From assembly GCA_030696695.1 (NCBI GenBank), contig JAUYRP010000021.1:371529-435528 (forward strand): DNA of 64,000 nucleotides, written 5' to 3'. The translations under genes and the position numbers were made by a program. Below, piece by piece: positions 43,070 through 52,725 of this stretch; within the stretch, counting starts at the first letter, position 1, and every line of letters starts with the position of its first letter. Origin of the DNA: Methylophilus sp. GTDB lineage: Bacteria; Pseudomonadota; Gammaproteobacteria; Burkholderiales; Methylophilaceae. The notes under the pieces were generated by a model that was not told the DNA's origin, made no database searches, and worked only from the letters and a program-made list of their open reading frames with translations.

Positions 43070-45214
43070 ATGTCAATAATTCACCTTGCACCAACTCAAC
43101 TTAAAATAATACCGCTGGCAATTGCAACCGCATTTAGCTTGATACCTACTCAAAGCGCATACGCTGAAGAGTCAGAAAAAATGATGCAGTTAGCGCCTAT
43201 CGTCGTAACGGGTACACGTACAGAACAAAATAGTTTTGATTTACCGATAGCCATCGACGTTGTAAAACAAGAGGACATTCAAAACGGTCAGTTGCAAATG
43301 ACGCTATCAGAAAGCCTGATTCGCGTACCTGGTATTACTGCCCAAAATAGAACACAGCAGGCGCAAGATCCTCAAATATCAAGTCGTGGTTTTGGTTCTC
43401 GCTCGGCTTTTGGTGTGCGTGGTGTGCGTGTATATGTCGATGGTATTCCACTGACCATGCCAGATGGTCAAGGACAACCTGGCGTGGTGGATTTGTCAGC
43501 AATTAAAAGTATTGAAGTCATGCGCGGTCCATTCTCTGCGCTTTATGGCAACTCTTCAGGTGGCGTCATTCAACTATTTACAGAAGATGCTCCCGATACG
43601 CCAGAAATTGGCGGCACTGTGATGTTTGGTAGTTACAATACAAAACGTCAGGTTATTAATGCTGCGGGCATTGCAGACGGTGTCGAGTACCTATTAAACG
43701 CTTCCAACTTTGAGAGTGACGGTTACCGCGACAACAGCGAGAGTGATAAGCAACAGGCCACTGCAAAATTCAAATTCAACATCAGTGAAGATACCAAGCT
43801 CACTACTTTAATCAATTGGTTCGAACAAGACGCTCAGGATCCTATTGGGCTAGACCGAGCACGCGCATTTAGTAGCAGCACGCGTGATACAGTTGTTCCA
43901 GCAGCGATTAATGCCAATACCAGCGTGAGCCGCTCACATACCCAAGTTGGATTTAACTTTGAGCATGCATTCAATGAGAATAACAAGCTTAGTTTTATCC
44001 CCTACGTAGGCACACGTAAAAATGCGCAGATTTTGACCACCTCCCCAACCGCCACTACCCTCGCTACCACCAATGCTCGGCTAAGTGAAATTGACCGCGA
44101 ATTCTATGGGACAGATGCACGCTGGGATAACAGCGGCAACATAGCCAGCATGCCTTACAACATAAGCTTAGGTATAACTTACGGCAAATCGAGCGATGAC
44201 CGCTTGGACACCAACGTGTTAGGTTCAGGCTTGCCAATTAGTGTGCTTAATCGCAGAGAAGAGAATATTTCCACTAATTTTGACCGATATGTTCAAGGCA
44301 AATTAACTGTATTACCGAGTGTAGATTTACACGCTGGGGTTCGCCGCACCAAAGTACGCCTAGAAGTTAAAGACGACTTTACAAGTGGCGTTGGTAGCAA
44401 CGGCAATAACAGCGGTTCCGTGTCTTATGAAAAAACCGCACCTGTGTTCGGTGTGACTTGGAAAGTGAGTCCTAGCGTTAATTTGTACGCCAATTATGGC
44501 AAAGGCTTTGAAACACCCACATTTATTGAAGCCGCTTTCAATACAACCGCTGCCGATGCCACCCCCAATTTATCGCTTAAACCTAGCAATAGTGAGCACT
44601 TTGAAATCGGAGCAAAAACATTTTTGAGTGACAATACCCAAGCTAATTTGACACTTTTCCATATCAAAACCAATGATGAAATTGTGACCAATCAAACCTT
44701 AGCTGGCCGCTCAACTTTCACCAATGCTAACAGCACAAAACGCACTGGCGCCGAATTTTCATTAGACTCTGATTTTGATTACGGTATATCCACTTTTTTC
44801 TCTTATTCACTTTTGAATGCAAAGTTTGACTCTGACTTTACACCAACAGGTGGGACCATTATTCAATCTGGCAACAGAATACCTGGCACCTACCGTAGCC
44901 AGATATACGGGGAGATTGCATGGCAATACGAACCGATTGGATTTATGATGGCTCTGGAAGGTCGCCATAACAGCAAAGTATATGTGAATGACCGAAATCA
45001 AGACACGGCGCCTTCCTATACAGTCTTTAACCTACGTGCTGGATTTGAGCAAAATCTCACGCACTGGAACTTTAAAGAGTTTTTACGTGTGGAAAATATG
45101 TTTGATAAAGAATATATAGGCTCAGTGCGTGTGAACGATGGCAATGCCTTGTTTTTTGAACCAGCTGCAGACAGAAACTATTTGCTTGGTTTAAGCGCAG
45201 CTTACAAGTTTTGA
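43070..45214 (+). CDS. TonB-dependent receptor resembling PqqU/YncD
   Basis: A 714-residue outer-membrane receptor. It has a signal peptide (about 1-34, ending AYAEE), a TonB box-like LAPIVVTGTRTEQNSFD, a plug with ISSRGFGSRSAFGVRGVRV (cut), YVDGIPLTMPDGQGQ and VMRGPFSALYGNSSGGV, then a barrel ending in LSAAYKF. Against my memory of E. coli YncD the match is strong in the plug and at NLYANYGKGFETPTF, TNDEIV, FDKEYIGSVRVN and EPAADRNY. YncD (PqqU) takes up pyrroloquinoline quinone. That cofactor is used by methanol dehydrogenase, so a PQQ role fits a methylotroph, but it is inference. It separates coaBC from dut. Confidence 0.88.
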   Translation: MSIIHLAPTQLKIIPLAIATAFSLIPTQSAYAEESEKMMQLAPIVVTGTRTEQNSFDLPIAIDVVKQEDIQNGQLQMTLSESLIRVPGITAQNRTQQAQDPQISSRGFGSRSAFGVRGVRVYVDGIPLTMPDGQGQPGVVDLSAIKSIEVMRGPFSALYGNSSGGVIQLFTEDAPDTPEIGGTVMFGSYNTKRQVINAAGIADGVEYLLNASNFESDGYRDNSESDKQQATAKFKFNISEDTKLTTLINWFEQDAQDPIGLDRARAFSSSTRDTVVPAAINANTSVSRSHTQVGFNFEHAFNENNKLSFIPYVGTRKNAQILTTSPTATTLATTNARLSEIDREFYGTDARWDNSGNIASMPYNISLGITYGKSSDDRLDTNVLGSGLPISVLNRREENISTNFDRYVQGKLTVLPSVDLHAGVRRTKVRLEVKDDFTSGVGSNGNNSGSVSYEKTAPVFGVTWKVSPSVNLYANYGKGFETPTFIEAAFNTTAADATPNLSLKPSNSEHFEIGAKTFLSDNTQANLTLFHIKTNDEIVTNQTLAGRSTFTNANSTKRTGAEFSLDSDFDYGISTFFSYSLLNAKFDSDFTPTGGTIIQSGNRIPGTYRSQIYGEIAWQYEPIGFMMALEGRHNSKVYVNDRNQDTAPSYTVFNLRAGFEQNLTHWNFKEFLRVENMFDKEYIGSVRVNDGNALFFEPAADRNYLLGLSAAYKF

Positions 45215-45227
45215 TTTAAATTAAACA

Positions 45228-45257
45228 AAAAGCCAGTACATGATGTGCTGGCTTTTT
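45228..45257 (+). terminator. Intrinsic terminator of the PqqU-like receptor gene
   Basis: AAAAGCCAG pairs with CTGGCTTTT, the inner part extending to TACA/TGTG with one mismatch, followed by six T. It starts 14 bp after the stop codon. Confidence 0.9.
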
Positions 45258-45330
45258 TGTTACCTAGTGATTTTAAAAGGTAATTGGTGTTTAATAGCAC
45301 ATTCTAAATATCTCCAGCAAAGCAATTCTC

Positions 45331-45783
45331 ATGTCTATCACCGTTGATTTAAAAATTCTTGATAACCGCTTGCACCATATGATGCCTAGCTACGCCACCC
45401 CAGGCTCTGCAGGGCTTGATTTGCGGGCATGTATTGAACACACACAATCCATCCAGCCTGGTGAGACCATCATGATCCCTACTGGCATGGCGATACATAT
45501 TGATAACACTTATTATGCTGCATTGATACTTCCACGCTCTGGTCTCGGACATAAACATGGCATTGTGTTAGGTAACTTGGTAGGCCTAATCGACTCTGAT
45601 TACCAAGGCCAATTATTAGTTTCGTGTTGGAACCGCAGTAAAGAGGCATTCATCTTGAATCCGATGGAACGTATTGCGCAATTAGTCATTGTGCCAGTGG
45701 TACAAGCTGACTTTCATATTGTGGACGAATTTACGCAAAGTGATCGTGGTGACGGCGGCTTTGGTAGCACTGGCAAACATTAA
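45331..45783 (+). CDS. dut: Deoxyuridine triphosphatase
   Basis: A 150-residue dUTPase that hydrolyses dUTP to dUMP, keeping uracil out of DNA. All five family motifs are present: [41 protein letters not shown], and at the C terminus [10 protein letters not shown] that closes over the active site. [10 protein letters not shown] lies between. Length is normal for the homotrimeric bacterial enzyme. The gene has its own transcription unit, since a terminator lies upstream at 45228. Confidence 0.97.
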   Translation: MSITVDLKILDNRLHHMMPSYATPGSAGLDLRACIEHTQSIQPGETIMIPTGMAIHIDNTYYAALILPRSGLGHKHGIVLGNLVGLIDSDYQGQLLVSCWNRSKEAFILNPMERIAQLVIVPVVQADFHIVDEFTQSDRGDGGFGSTGKH

Positions 45784-45823
45784 GTTAAACACTAATAATA
45801 TTTAATAAAATAAGACATTTAGC

Positions 45824-45853
45824 TTGAAAACTTCTCTGTTTTCATACTATAAT
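45824..45853 (+). promoter_or_regulatory. Sigma-70 promoter of rpmB-rpmG
   Basis: TTGAAA (45824-45829) and TATAAT (45848-45853) are separated by 18 bp. The leader to the rpmB ATG at 45910 is about 50 nt and has an AGGAG ribosome site. Confidence 0.82.
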
Positions 45854-45909
45854 TGCGGTCTTTCTAAAAAAGCAAAGTATTTGCGGACAATTTTGTCTCA
45901 GGAGTCATT

Positions 45910-46146
45910 ATGGCACGTGTATGTCAAGTAACAGGCAAAAAGCCAATGGTGGGTAACAATGTTTCTCACGCACAAAACAAAACAAAACGTCGTTTCTTAC
46001 CAAATTTACAAAATCGTAAATTCTGGGTTGAAAGTGAGAACCGTTGGGTGAGCATGCGTATTACCAATGCTGCTTTACGCACTATCGACAAAAACGGCAT
46101 TGACGCTGTGCTCGCAAAACTGCGCGCTGCTGGCGAAAAAATCTAA
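45910..46146 (+). CDS. rpmB: 50S ribosomal protein L28
   Basis: A 78-residue large-subunit protein starting [20 protein letters not shown], with the conserved [11 protein letters not shown] and a C-terminal [14 protein letters not shown] helix. It has a single Cys and no zinc-binding CxxC pairs, so it is the zinc-independent form. It pairs with rpmG 12 bp downstream, as in most proteobacteria, under the promoter at 45824. Confidence 0.97.
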   Translation: MARVCQVTGKKPMVGNNVSHAQNKTKRRFLPNLQNRKFWVESENRWVSMRITNAALRTIDKNGIDAVLAKLRAAGEKI

Positions 46147-46158
46147 GGAGCATAAGCA

Positions 46159-46314
46159 ATGCGTGAAAAAATTAAATTAGAGTCTAGCGCTGGTACAGGT
46201 CACTTCTATACCACTACTAAAAACAAACGCACGATGCCAGAAAAAATGGAAATCAAAAAATTTGATCCAGTGGCACGTAAGCACGTGATGTACAAAGAAA
46301 CTAAGCTCAAATAA
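46159..46314 (+). CDS. rpmG: 50S ribosomal protein L33
   Basis: A 51-residue protein (ATG 46159, TAA 46312-46314) starting [20 protein letters not shown] and containing [17 protein letters not shown] and [12 protein letters not shown]. It lacks the CxxC pairs of the zinc form, like L28 next to it. The ribosome site AAGGAG lies just after the rpmB stop, and an intrinsic terminator follows at 46337. Confidence 0.97.
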   Translation: MREKIKLESSAGTGHFYTTTKNKRTMPEKMEIKKFDPVARKHVMYKETKLK

Positions 46315-46336
46315 CGACTTAATGTTATTTAGTCAT

Positions 46337-46366
46337 AAAAAAGCCCGTTAGTTAGCGGGCTTTTTT
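46337..46366. terminator. Bidirectional terminator between rpmG and the MscS-type gene
   Basis: GCCCG (46343-46347) pairs with CGGGC (46356-46360), flanked by A and T runs on both sides (AAAAAA and TTTTTT). It can therefore end transcripts from either direction. The two flanking genes are convergent. Confidence 0.92.
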
Positions 46367-46373
46367 GTTGCCA

Positions 46374-47690
46374 TCACGATGACTGCTGTGGTACCTCACT
46401 AGCATGTTGAATATCTATTGCTTTATTGAGCACCCTGATCTCGCGTTGTGGAAATGGGATTGAAATATTGTTGGCTTTAAAGAGCTTCCAAATATCTAAA
46501 TAAATTTCAGATTTTAATGCTAACTGACCATTTTCAGGGTCAGGTATCCAAACGGATAAGGTCATATCAATACCACTGTCTGCGAATGCTTTAATCGCAC
46601 TCGTAGGTTCAGGCGTGACTAGCACCCTAGGTTGTTTTTCTGCCGCTTCACGTAGCAATTTCATTACCAACTCTAAATCACTCTCATAAGCAACCTGCAC
46701 ATCTAGTAAGACTCGCGTGTTTCTATCTAAAAATGAGTGGTTGATAACAGTGTTGGTAATCAACATTTCATTCGGCACAATCACTTCTGTACCGTCCAAT
46801 TTTTTTAATACCAAATAACGAGTACGCAAGTCAGCAATGATGCCATAGTGCAACTCATTGATTGTAATGATATCGCCAATTTTTATTGAGTTATCCAGCA
46901 ACAAAATGAATCCACTCACATAGTTGCTGGCAATTCGCTGCAAGCCAAAACCTAACCCGACACCTAGCGCACCTCCAAAAACAGATAGCAGCGTAAAATC
47001 TAAACCGACAGCAGATAAACCAATTAATACAGCCAAAAAGATGAACGCAATACGTAACACCTTACTTAGCACCACACGCATATTCATATTGATGTTGTCG
47101 TTTTGCATGAGTTTGTTTTCAATCATACGACTACACCAAAGCGCTAGAAAAATGGTGGTGAAAATAATCAGAGCCGCTTGTAATATGACCAGTAGGTTGA
47201 TGGTGGTTTTACCAATGGTAAACTCGACTTCTTTCATTACGATCACAATTTCCGGCAGTAATCCACTTAGATGCAGCGCTAACACCGCCCAAATCATTCC
47301 GGACAAGGAATTTTCGAGTGTTTTAAGTAATCCACCAGGTGAAATAATATAGCGTACCGCGTATACAAGCAGTCGTATCAAAGCCATCGCAATCAGCAGC
47401 GTGCTCGCTAGATGCAGTATGCCGGTGTGTTGCCAATGGTTGAGCACTAATTTACTTATTTGCACAATGATGAGTGTTGATAGTGGAAAAAGTACGCGAT
47501 TAATACCGCCTATGCCACGTTTCCACTGTTCAGGTGCATAGCGCATGACATACGCACGAAGTGCGCCATTAATGAGCCAAGCTGTGACTAAAGCGATAAC
47601 AAGTACCCCTAGCTGCCAACCAGCTGCTGGCGTTGATATATCAGCAATAACCTCTTGCCAGATTAGTTGTATTTCTGGATTCACCATCAT
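46374..47690 (-). CDS. MscS-family small-conductance mechanosensitive channel
   Basis: A 438-residue inner-membrane protein with several N-terminal hydrophobic segments and a C-terminal MscS domain. The pore-lining helix is Gly/Ala-rich (LLSVFGGALGVGLGFGLQRIA), followed by the beta domain (GDIITINELHYGIIADLRTRY, VIVPNEMLITNTV). It is longer than E. coli MscS (286), so it has extra membrane helices like the YbdG or MscK-like groups. It should release solutes under osmotic downshock. It lies 16 bp after mgtE and is probably cotranscribed. Confidence 0.9.
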   Translation of the reverse strand: MMVNPEIQLIWQEVIADISTPAAGWQLGVLVIALVTAWLINGALRAYVMRYAPEQWKRGIGGINRVLFPLSTLIIVQISKLVLNHWQHTGILHLASTLLIAMALIRLLVYAVRYIISPGGLLKTLENSLSGMIWAVLALHLSGLLPEIVIVMKEVEFTIGKTTINLLVILQAALIIFTTIFLALWCSRMIENKLMQNDNINMNMRVVLSKVLRIAFIFLAVLIGLSAVGLDFTLLSVFGGALGVGLGFGLQRIASNYVSGFILLLDNSIKIGDIITINELHYGIIADLRTRYLVLKKLDGTEVIVPNEMLITNTVINHSFLDRNTRVLLDVQVAYESDLELVMKLLREAAEKQPRVLVTPEPTSAIKAFADSGIDMTLSVWIPDPENGQLALKSEIYLDIWKLFKANNISIPFPQREIRVLNKAIDIQHASEVPQQSS

Positions 47691-47706
47691 CGACTTATCA
47701 TATTAT

Positions 47707-49143
47707 TTAGAGTAAAAAAATTGTCGCCAATCCTAGGAAAATCATAAAACCACCACTGTCCGTCACAGCAGTAATTAATACGCTAGAGCCAACAGCAGGG
47801 TCACGTCCTGACTTATTCATCACCAGTGGTATCATCACACCCATGATTGCCGCCAAGAGCAGATTTAATGTCATGGCAGCCATCATCACCAGCCCTAGCT
47901 CGTAGTTGCTATATAGTAAATATGCAATTAGACCTAACACGCCACCCCAAATCAATCCATTGAGCAGAGCCACACCTAATTCTTTTTTAATCAAAGAACT
48001 CATATTATGCGTTGAGATTTGACCTAAAGCTAAACCTCGTACAATCATCGTCGTTGTTTGATTGCCAGAATTGCCACCAATACCTGCAACAATAGGCATT
48101 AACGCAGCCAGTGCTACGATTTTCTCAATGGAGCCTTCAAATAGACCAATCACACGGGATGCAATCAGTGCAGTGATTAAGTTGATTGCTAGCCATGCCC
48201 AGCGATTCTGTACAGACTTCCAAATGGAAGAGAAAAAGTCTTCTTCTTCGCGCAAACCAGCCATGGATAACTTGTCTGATTCCGCTTCATCACGGATATA
48301 ATCCATGACTGCATCCACAGTGATTCTACCCACCAGTTTATGATTGCGATCAACAACTGGTGCGGTAACCAGGTCATAACGCTCAAAGGCTTTAGCGGCT
48401 TCATCTGCAACATCTTCAGGATGAAACACCACAGCATCTTCAGCCATGACATCCGCTACATTGACGTCTAGCTCATGTACAACCATCCGCTTTAACGGCA
48501 ATACACCACGCAAAATGTCAGATCGATCCACTACAAACAACTTATCCGTATGATCTGGCAGGCTACCTAACCTACGTAGGTAGCGCAGGGCCACTTCTAA
48601 TGTAATGTCCTCACGAATGGTCACAATGTCAAAGTCCATCAATGCACCAACCGCGTCATCGGGATATGACAAAGCAGACTGCAGTCTTTCTCGATTTTGT
48701 GCATCGAGGCTAAACATTAAATCCTGCAACACATCTTTTGGCAAATCTGGCGCCAAATCAGCTAGTTCGTCAGTATCCAACTGTTCAGCTGCAGCTAACA
48801 ACTCGTCGCTATCCATGTCAGCAATCAACGTCTGACGAACAGCATCGGAGACTTCTAGTAAAATCTCACCATCACGCTCTGCTTTTACAAGATCCCATAC
48901 CTTTAAACGGTCGTCCAATGGTAATGCTTCGAGGATATAAGCTACGTCAGCCGGGTGTAAAACATCCAGCCGCTTTTGAAGTTCGCTAAGGTTCTGCTTA
49001 TGCACGAGGCTTTCAACTAGATCATGCTTAGGCATGTCTTGTTTGTGCACAAGACTTTCTACTAACTTATGCTTTTCTAATAGCGAGATAACCTGTTGCA
49101 GACTCTCGCTTAAGCTTTCTTTGATTTCTTGTATATCCGACAT
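47707..49143 (-). CDS. mgtE: Magnesium transporter MgtE
   Basis: A 478-residue Mg2+ channel. An N-terminal superhelical domain (HPADVAYILEALP, AALDEL-like regions) and two CBS domains (about residues 160-290, with DDAVGALMDFD and TAPVVDRNHKLVGRIT) sense cytosolic Mg2+. Five membrane helices follow (ALMPIVAGIGGNSGNQTTTMIVRG with its conserved core AGIGGNSGNQ, and MNKSGRDPAVGSS). At the N terminus the segment HKLVESLVHKQ (about 25-35) is repeated as HDLVESLVHKQ (40-50), a local 15-residue duplication. The MscS-type gene follows. Confidence 0.95.
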   Translation of the reverse strand: MSDIQEIKESLSESLQQVISLLEKHKLVESLVHKQDMPKHDLVESLVHKQNLSELQKRLDVLHPADVAYILEALPLDDRLKVWDLVKAERDGEILLEVSDAVRQTLIADMDSDELLAAAEQLDTDELADLAPDLPKDVLQDLMFSLDAQNRERLQSALSYPDDAVGALMDFDIVTIREDITLEVALRYLRRLGSLPDHTDKLFVVDRSDILRGVLPLKRMVVHELDVNVADVMAEDAVVFHPEDVADEAAKAFERYDLVTAPVVDRNHKLVGRITVDAVMDYIRDEAESDKLSMAGLREEEDFFSSIWKSVQNRWAWLAINLITALIASRVIGLFEGSIEKIVALAALMPIVAGIGGNSGNQTTTMIVRGLALGQISTHNMSSLIKKELGVALLNGLIWGGVLGLIAYLLYSNYELGLVMMAAMTLNLLLAAIMGVMIPLVMNKSGRDPAVGSSVLITAVTDSGGFMIFLGLATIFLL

Positions 49144-49233
49144 TACATTCCTGATATAGCCATAATGATCAATTCGTTATTATGATTTAATTTAAGCTAA
49201 AATCCTTTAATTGAAAGATAAAAAATAGATTAA

Positions 49234-49482
49234 ATGGCAACTAAACAAACATTCTCAATATACTTGTATACCACATCCGCTTGCCATCTGTGCGAGTTAG
49301 CTGAGAAGTTAGTGCTAGCGACGCTGCCTAGCAAAACGATACTCACGGTTGAAATTTCAGAAGACGATGCGCTCATCAGCAAGTATGGTGAAAAAATACC
49401 CGTGTTGTATCGAAATGATACTAATGCTGAATTGTGTTGGCCATTTTCAAGATCAGATATTCAGATATTTCTTACTGAATAA
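49234..49482 (+). CDS. Glutaredoxin-like (DUF836) small thioredoxin-fold protein
   Basis: An 82-residue protein with strand IYLYTTSACHLCELAEKL, carrying a CxxC redox pair (Cys17, Cys20), and the cis-Pro motif KIPVLYR. This is the glutaredoxin-like DUF836 group of short thioredoxin-fold proteins, often single and uncharacterised. It is divergent from mgtE and convergent with rplQ, and ends at a shared terminator. Confidence 0.88.
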   Translation: MATKQTFSIYLYTTSACHLCELAEKLVLATLPSKTILTVEISEDDALISKYGEKIPVLYRNDTNAELCWPFSRSDIQIFLTE

Positions 49483-49486
49483 AAAC

Positions 49487-49512
49487 AAAAAGCCAGCTTA
49501 CGCTGGCTTTTT
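49487..49512. terminator. Bidirectional terminator between the glutaredoxin-like gene and rplQ
   Basis: AGCCAGC (49491-49497) pairs with GCTGGCT (49502-49508), with A and T runs on both sides. It ends both the small plus-strand gene and the long minus-strand ribosomal transcript. Confidence 0.92.
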
Positions 49513-49534
49513 AGCAATTTGCTTCTATTGATAA

Positions 49535-49924
49535 TTACTCAGCAGCAACTGCTTCTGTTGTAGTGTCTGGGCGATCAACTAGTTCAACCAACGCCATTGG
49601 CGCGTTATCGCCATTACGGAAACCACATTTAAGAATGCGCAAGTATCCACCATTACGTGCATTATAGCGTGGACCTAACTCACCAAACAATTTAGTCACG
49701 ATATCACGGTCACGTAAACGGCTGAACGCTAAACGACGGTTTGCCAATGTTGCATCTTTACCCAAAGTAATGAGCGGCTCAGCATATTTGCGCAACTCTT
49801 TTGCTTTAGGCAAAGTAGTTCTGATTATTTCATGACGTAATAATGATACAGACATGTTACGGAACATAGCGGCTCTGTGGCTGCTTGTACGATTTAACTT
49901 ACGATTGCTATTACCGTGACGCAT
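49535..49924 (-). CDS. rplQ: 50S ribosomal protein L17
   Basis: A 129-residue protein beginning [17 protein letters not shown], the invariant L17 N terminus, with [22 protein letters not shown] (its core [16 protein letters not shown]) and [19 protein letters not shown]. It is the last gene of the alpha operon, after rpoA. The last residues TTTEAVAAE form a short acidic tail common in Betaproteobacteria. Confidence 0.98.
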   Translation of the reverse strand: MRHGNSNRKLNRTSSHRAAMFRNMSVSLLRHEIIRTTLPKAKELRKYAEPLITLGKDATLANRRLAFSRLRDRDIVTKLFGELGPRYNARNGGYLRILKCGFRNGDNAPMALVELVDRPDTTTEAVAAE

Positions 49925-49963
49925 AGTAATTTCCTTAAACTTTTTAACTGCAAATAAATGGGA

Positions 49964-50950
49964 TTAAGCTTTTTCTAAGCCAACTGGTGGCCAATTTTCT
50001 AGCTTCATACCAAGTGTCAGCCCCTTAGAAGCTAGCACATCTTTAATTTCATTGAGTGATTTACGGCCTAAATTCGGCGCTTTCAATAATTCATTTTCAG
50101 TACGTTGAATCAAATCACCAATATAGAAAATGTTTTCTGCTTTTAGGCAATTCGCTGAGCGTACTGTTAACTCTAAATCATCCACTGGACGTAATAGAAT
50201 TGGATCGACCTGTGGTGCTGATTTCACTTCAACTTCACTAGGCGCACCTTCTAAATTCGCGAACACTGATAACTGACCGATCAATATTCTTGCTGCATCA
50301 CGGATTGCTTGTTCTGGCTCAATAATGCCGTTAGTCTCAACGTCCATAATCAACTTATCTAAATCTGTACGTTGCTCTACACGCGCACTCTCAACGTGAT
50401 AACTGACTTTGTTGATAGGACTGAATGAAGCATCCACCATGATGAAACCTAACACACGGTCTTCTTGGTTCACTTTTTGGCGTGCAGGAACAGGTTGATA
50501 ACCACGTCCCATCTCAACCTTCACTTCTAAGTTCAATTTACCACCTTTGGTCAAGTGAGCGATCACATGACTTGGGTTGACAATTTCAGCATCGTGACCA
50601 GTTTCGAAATCAGCCGCAGTAACAATGCCTTCGCCTGATTTGTTTAATACCAAAATGGTTTCTGACTTAGTGTTTAATTTTAACGCTACACCTTTGAGAT
50701 TTAACAAGATATCAACAACATCTTCTTGCACACCATCAATGGTTGAGTACTCATGTACTACTCCGTCAATCTTTACTTCTGTAATGGCGAAACCAGGAAT
50801 CGAAGACAACAACACGCGACGCAACGCATTACCTAATGTGTAGCCGAAACCGCGCTCCATTGGCTCAAGCGTAACGCGAGCACGTAGTGGTGTAATCACT
50901 TCAACATCAACAACACGTGGTTTCAAATATTCTGTTGGACTATTTTGCAT
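49964..50950 (-). CDS. rpoA: DNA-directed RNA polymerase alpha subunit
   Basis: A 328-residue subunit. The N-terminal domain shows [19 protein letters not shown] (dimerisation and beta contact). The C-terminal domain has [20 protein letters not shown] and [19 protein letters not shown], which contact UP elements and activators. Length matches E. coli (329). It lies between rpsD and rplQ in the usual alpha operon order. Confidence 0.98.
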   Translation of the reverse strand: MQNSPTEYLKPRVVDVEVITPLRARVTLEPMERGFGYTLGNALRRVLLSSIPGFAITEVKIDGVVHEYSTIDGVQEDVVDILLNLKGVALKLNTKSETILVLNKSGEGIVTAADFETGHDAEIVNPSHVIAHLTKGGKLNLEVKVEMGRGYQPVPARQKVNQEDRVLGFIMVDASFSPINKVSYHVESARVEQRTDLDKLIMDVETNGIIEPEQAIRDAARILIGQLSVFANLEGAPSEVEVKSAPQVDPILLRPVDDLELTVRSANCLKAENIFYIGDLIQRTENELLKAPNLGRKSLNEIKDVLASKGLTLGMKLENWPPVGLEKA

Positions 50951-51007
50951 AAACTTCCTTGAATGAATTCGATTTAAGAGTGAAAACTAAGTACGAATAC
51001 CACCTAA

Positions 51008-51637
51008 TTACTTAGAATACAACTCAACAACCAATGACTCATTGATAGTTGCAGGCAATTCGTCACGTTGTGGTTTCGCTTTAAACTTACCACTTAATGA
51101 TTTCACATCCACTTCTAACCACTCAGGGAAACCGCGTTGCTCTGCAGCTTCTAATGCTGCTTTAATACGCAACTGCTGTTTTGATGCTTCGGCTACTGAT
51201 ACAACATCACCCGCTTTTACTTGGTATGATGGAATATTTACGCGTTTACCGTTTACTAAAATACTGTTGTGACGCACAATTTGACGTGCCTCAGTACGTG
51301 AACCACCTAAGCCCATGCGATAAGCAACGTTATCTAAGCGGCACTCAAGTAACTGTAATAAATTCTCGCCAGTAATGCCTTTTTTACGATCAGCTTCAGC
51401 ATAGTAGCTACGGAACTGTGCTTCAAGCACGCCGTAAATACGACGGACTTTTTGTTTTTCACGCAATTGCACACCGTAGTCAGACAAACGTGAGTTACGA
51501 CGTTGACCATGTTGACCTGGTGCAAAGTTACGCTTTTCAATTGCGCATTTGTCTGTAAAGCATTTTTCAGCTTTCAAAAACAACTTTTCACCTTCACGGC
51601 GGCATTGACGGCATTTAGGGTCTAAATTTCTAGCCAA
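51008..51637 (-). CDS. rpsD: 30S ribosomal protein S4
   Basis: A 209-residue primary 16S rRNA-binding protein. The zinc-type N terminus [18 protein letters not shown] carries Cys pairs (CRQC, and Cys at CFTDKC). The S4 RNA-binding domain ([33 protein letters not shown]) follows. In E. coli S4 represses its own alpha operon through the leader of rpsM; a candidate hairpin is noted at 52491-52508. Confidence 0.98.
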   Translation of the reverse strand: MARNLDPKCRQCRREGEKLFLKAEKCFTDKCAIEKRNFAPGQHGQRRNSRLSDYGVQLREKQKVRRIYGVLEAQFRSYYAEADRKKGITGENLLQLLECRLDNVAYRMGLGGSRTEARQIVRHNSILVNGKRVNIPSYQVKAGDVVSVAEASKQQLRIKAALEAAEQRGFPEWLEVDVKSLSGKFKAKPQRDELPATINESLVVELYSK

Positions 51638-51664
51638 GATATTTCTCCAGTAATCTTTAATCGC

Positions 51665-52054
51665 TTAAATGCGACGTTTTTTAGGCGGACGGCAGCCATT
51701 GTGTGGCACAGGCGTCACGTCAGTTATACTTGTGATTTTGAATCCTGCTGCATTCAGTGCGCGCACTGCTGATTCACGACCAGGGCCAGGACCTTTAATA
51801 CGTACTTCTAAGTTTTTTACACCAGATTCTTGTGCTGATTTACCAGCAACTTCAGCAGCAACTTGTGCAGCAAAAGGCGTACTTTTACGAGAACCTTTAA
51901 ATCCTTGACCACCAGATGTGGCCCATGACAACGCATTGCCTTGACGGTCTGTGATTGTAATAATTGTATTGTTAAAAGAAGCATGCACATGTGCGATACC
52001 CTCTGCAATATTCTTTTTAACTTTTTTTCTTACACGTACATTAGCTTTTGCCAT
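51665..52054 (-). CDS. rpsK: 30S ribosomal protein S11
   Basis: A 129-residue protein with [39 protein letters not shown], and the strongly conserved C terminus [20 protein letters not shown]. It forms the platform of the 30S subunit near the mRNA exit. It lies between rpsM and rpsD in standard order. Confidence 0.98.
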   Translation of the reverse strand: MAKANVRVRKKVKKNIAEGIAHVHASFNNTIITITDRQGNALSWATSGGQGFKGSRKSTPFAAQVAAEVAGKSAQESGVKNLEVRIKGPGPGRESAVRALNAAGFKITSITDVTPVPHNGCRPPKKRRI

Positions 52055-52109
52055 GTTGTACTGTCCTTACCTATGTATCTTACTTAAATTAAACGATTAA
52101 ATTAAAACG

Positions 52110-52472
52110 TTATTTAGACTGTTTGATTGCTTTTACAGGGCCTTTACGCGTACGCGCATTGGTTTTTGTACGTTGACCACGCACAGGCAAACCGCGACGA
52201 TGACGCACGCCACGATAGCAACCAAGATCCATCAAACGCTTGATGTTCATCGACACTTCACGGCGCAAATCGCCTTCGACCTTGACCTTCGCAACTTCGT
52301 CACGAAGCTTTTCAACATCCGCGTCGTTCAGATCTTTTACCTTAGTCGTGGCCAAAACACCTGCTGCTACACAGATTTTTTGTGCAGTGTTTCTACCAAT
52401 ACCATAAATCGCGGTGAGCGCGATTTCTGCGTGTTTGTTATTAGGGATGTTTACCCCAGCAATACGAGCCAT
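52110..52472 (-). CDS. rpsM: 30S ribosomal protein S13
   Basis: A 120-residue head protein of the 30S subunit. It begins [20 protein letters not shown], has the helix-two-turn-helix [14 protein letters not shown], and ends in the basic tail [15 protein letters not shown] that reaches the P site. It is the first gene of the alpha operon (rpsM-rpsK-rpsD-rpoA-rplQ), with a promoter-like sequence in the gap before it. Confidence 0.98.
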   Translation of the reverse strand: MARIAGVNIPNNKHAEIALTAIYGIGRNTAQKICVAAGVLATTKVKDLNDADVEKLRDEVAKVKVEGDLRREVSMNIKRLMDLGCYRGVRHRRGLPVRGQRTKTNARTRKGPVKAIKQSK

Positions 52473-52490
52473 ACTTTAACTCCAAAACGA

Positions 52491-52508
52491 GTCGCAATGA
52501 CTAGCGAC
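52491..52508 (-). promoter_or_regulatory. Leader hairpin before rpsM
   Basis: GTCGC and GCGAC pair around an 8-nt loop, about 20 nt before the rpsM start codon. It sits where S4 binds the alpha operon leader in E. coli. Only this one stem is evident, so the regulatory role is tentative. Confidence 0.5.
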
Positions 52509-52525
52509 CAAATAAAAAGCCTTAA

Positions 52526-52554
52526 ATTTTAACAGGTTGTGATGAATTTTTCAA
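52526..52554 (-). promoter_or_regulatory. Internal sigma-70 promoter of the alpha operon
   Basis: On the minus strand TTGAAA (52554-52549) and TAAAAT (52531-52526) are 17 bp apart, about 50 bp upstream of the rpsM start. It would let the rpsM-rpoA block be made apart from the spc genes upstream. Confidence 0.68.
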
Positions 52555-52581
52555 TTCCAAACATCACACCGTCGTTTTCTA

Positions 52582-52695
52582 TTAACCTTGACGTTGTTTA
52601 TGACGCGGGTCTGTACAAATAATACGAACTACTCCACGACGACGCACAACTTTACAGTTACGGCATAATGTTTTTACTGATGCACGAACTCTCAT
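52582..52695 (-). CDS. rpmJ: 50S ribosomal protein L36
   Basis: A 37-residue protein (ATG at 52695, TAA at 52584-52582). It starts [19 protein letters not shown] and has the four zinc ligands C..C..C..H (CRNC, then CTDPRH), so it is the zinc-binding form. The gene lies between infA and rpsM, in the order usual for Betaproteobacteria. Confidence 0.97.
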   Translation of the reverse strand: MRVRASVKTLCRNCKVVRRRGVVRIICTDPRHKQRQG

Positions 52696-52725
52696 AATTT
52701 ACCTCTAGCTACCAAATCAATTTAG

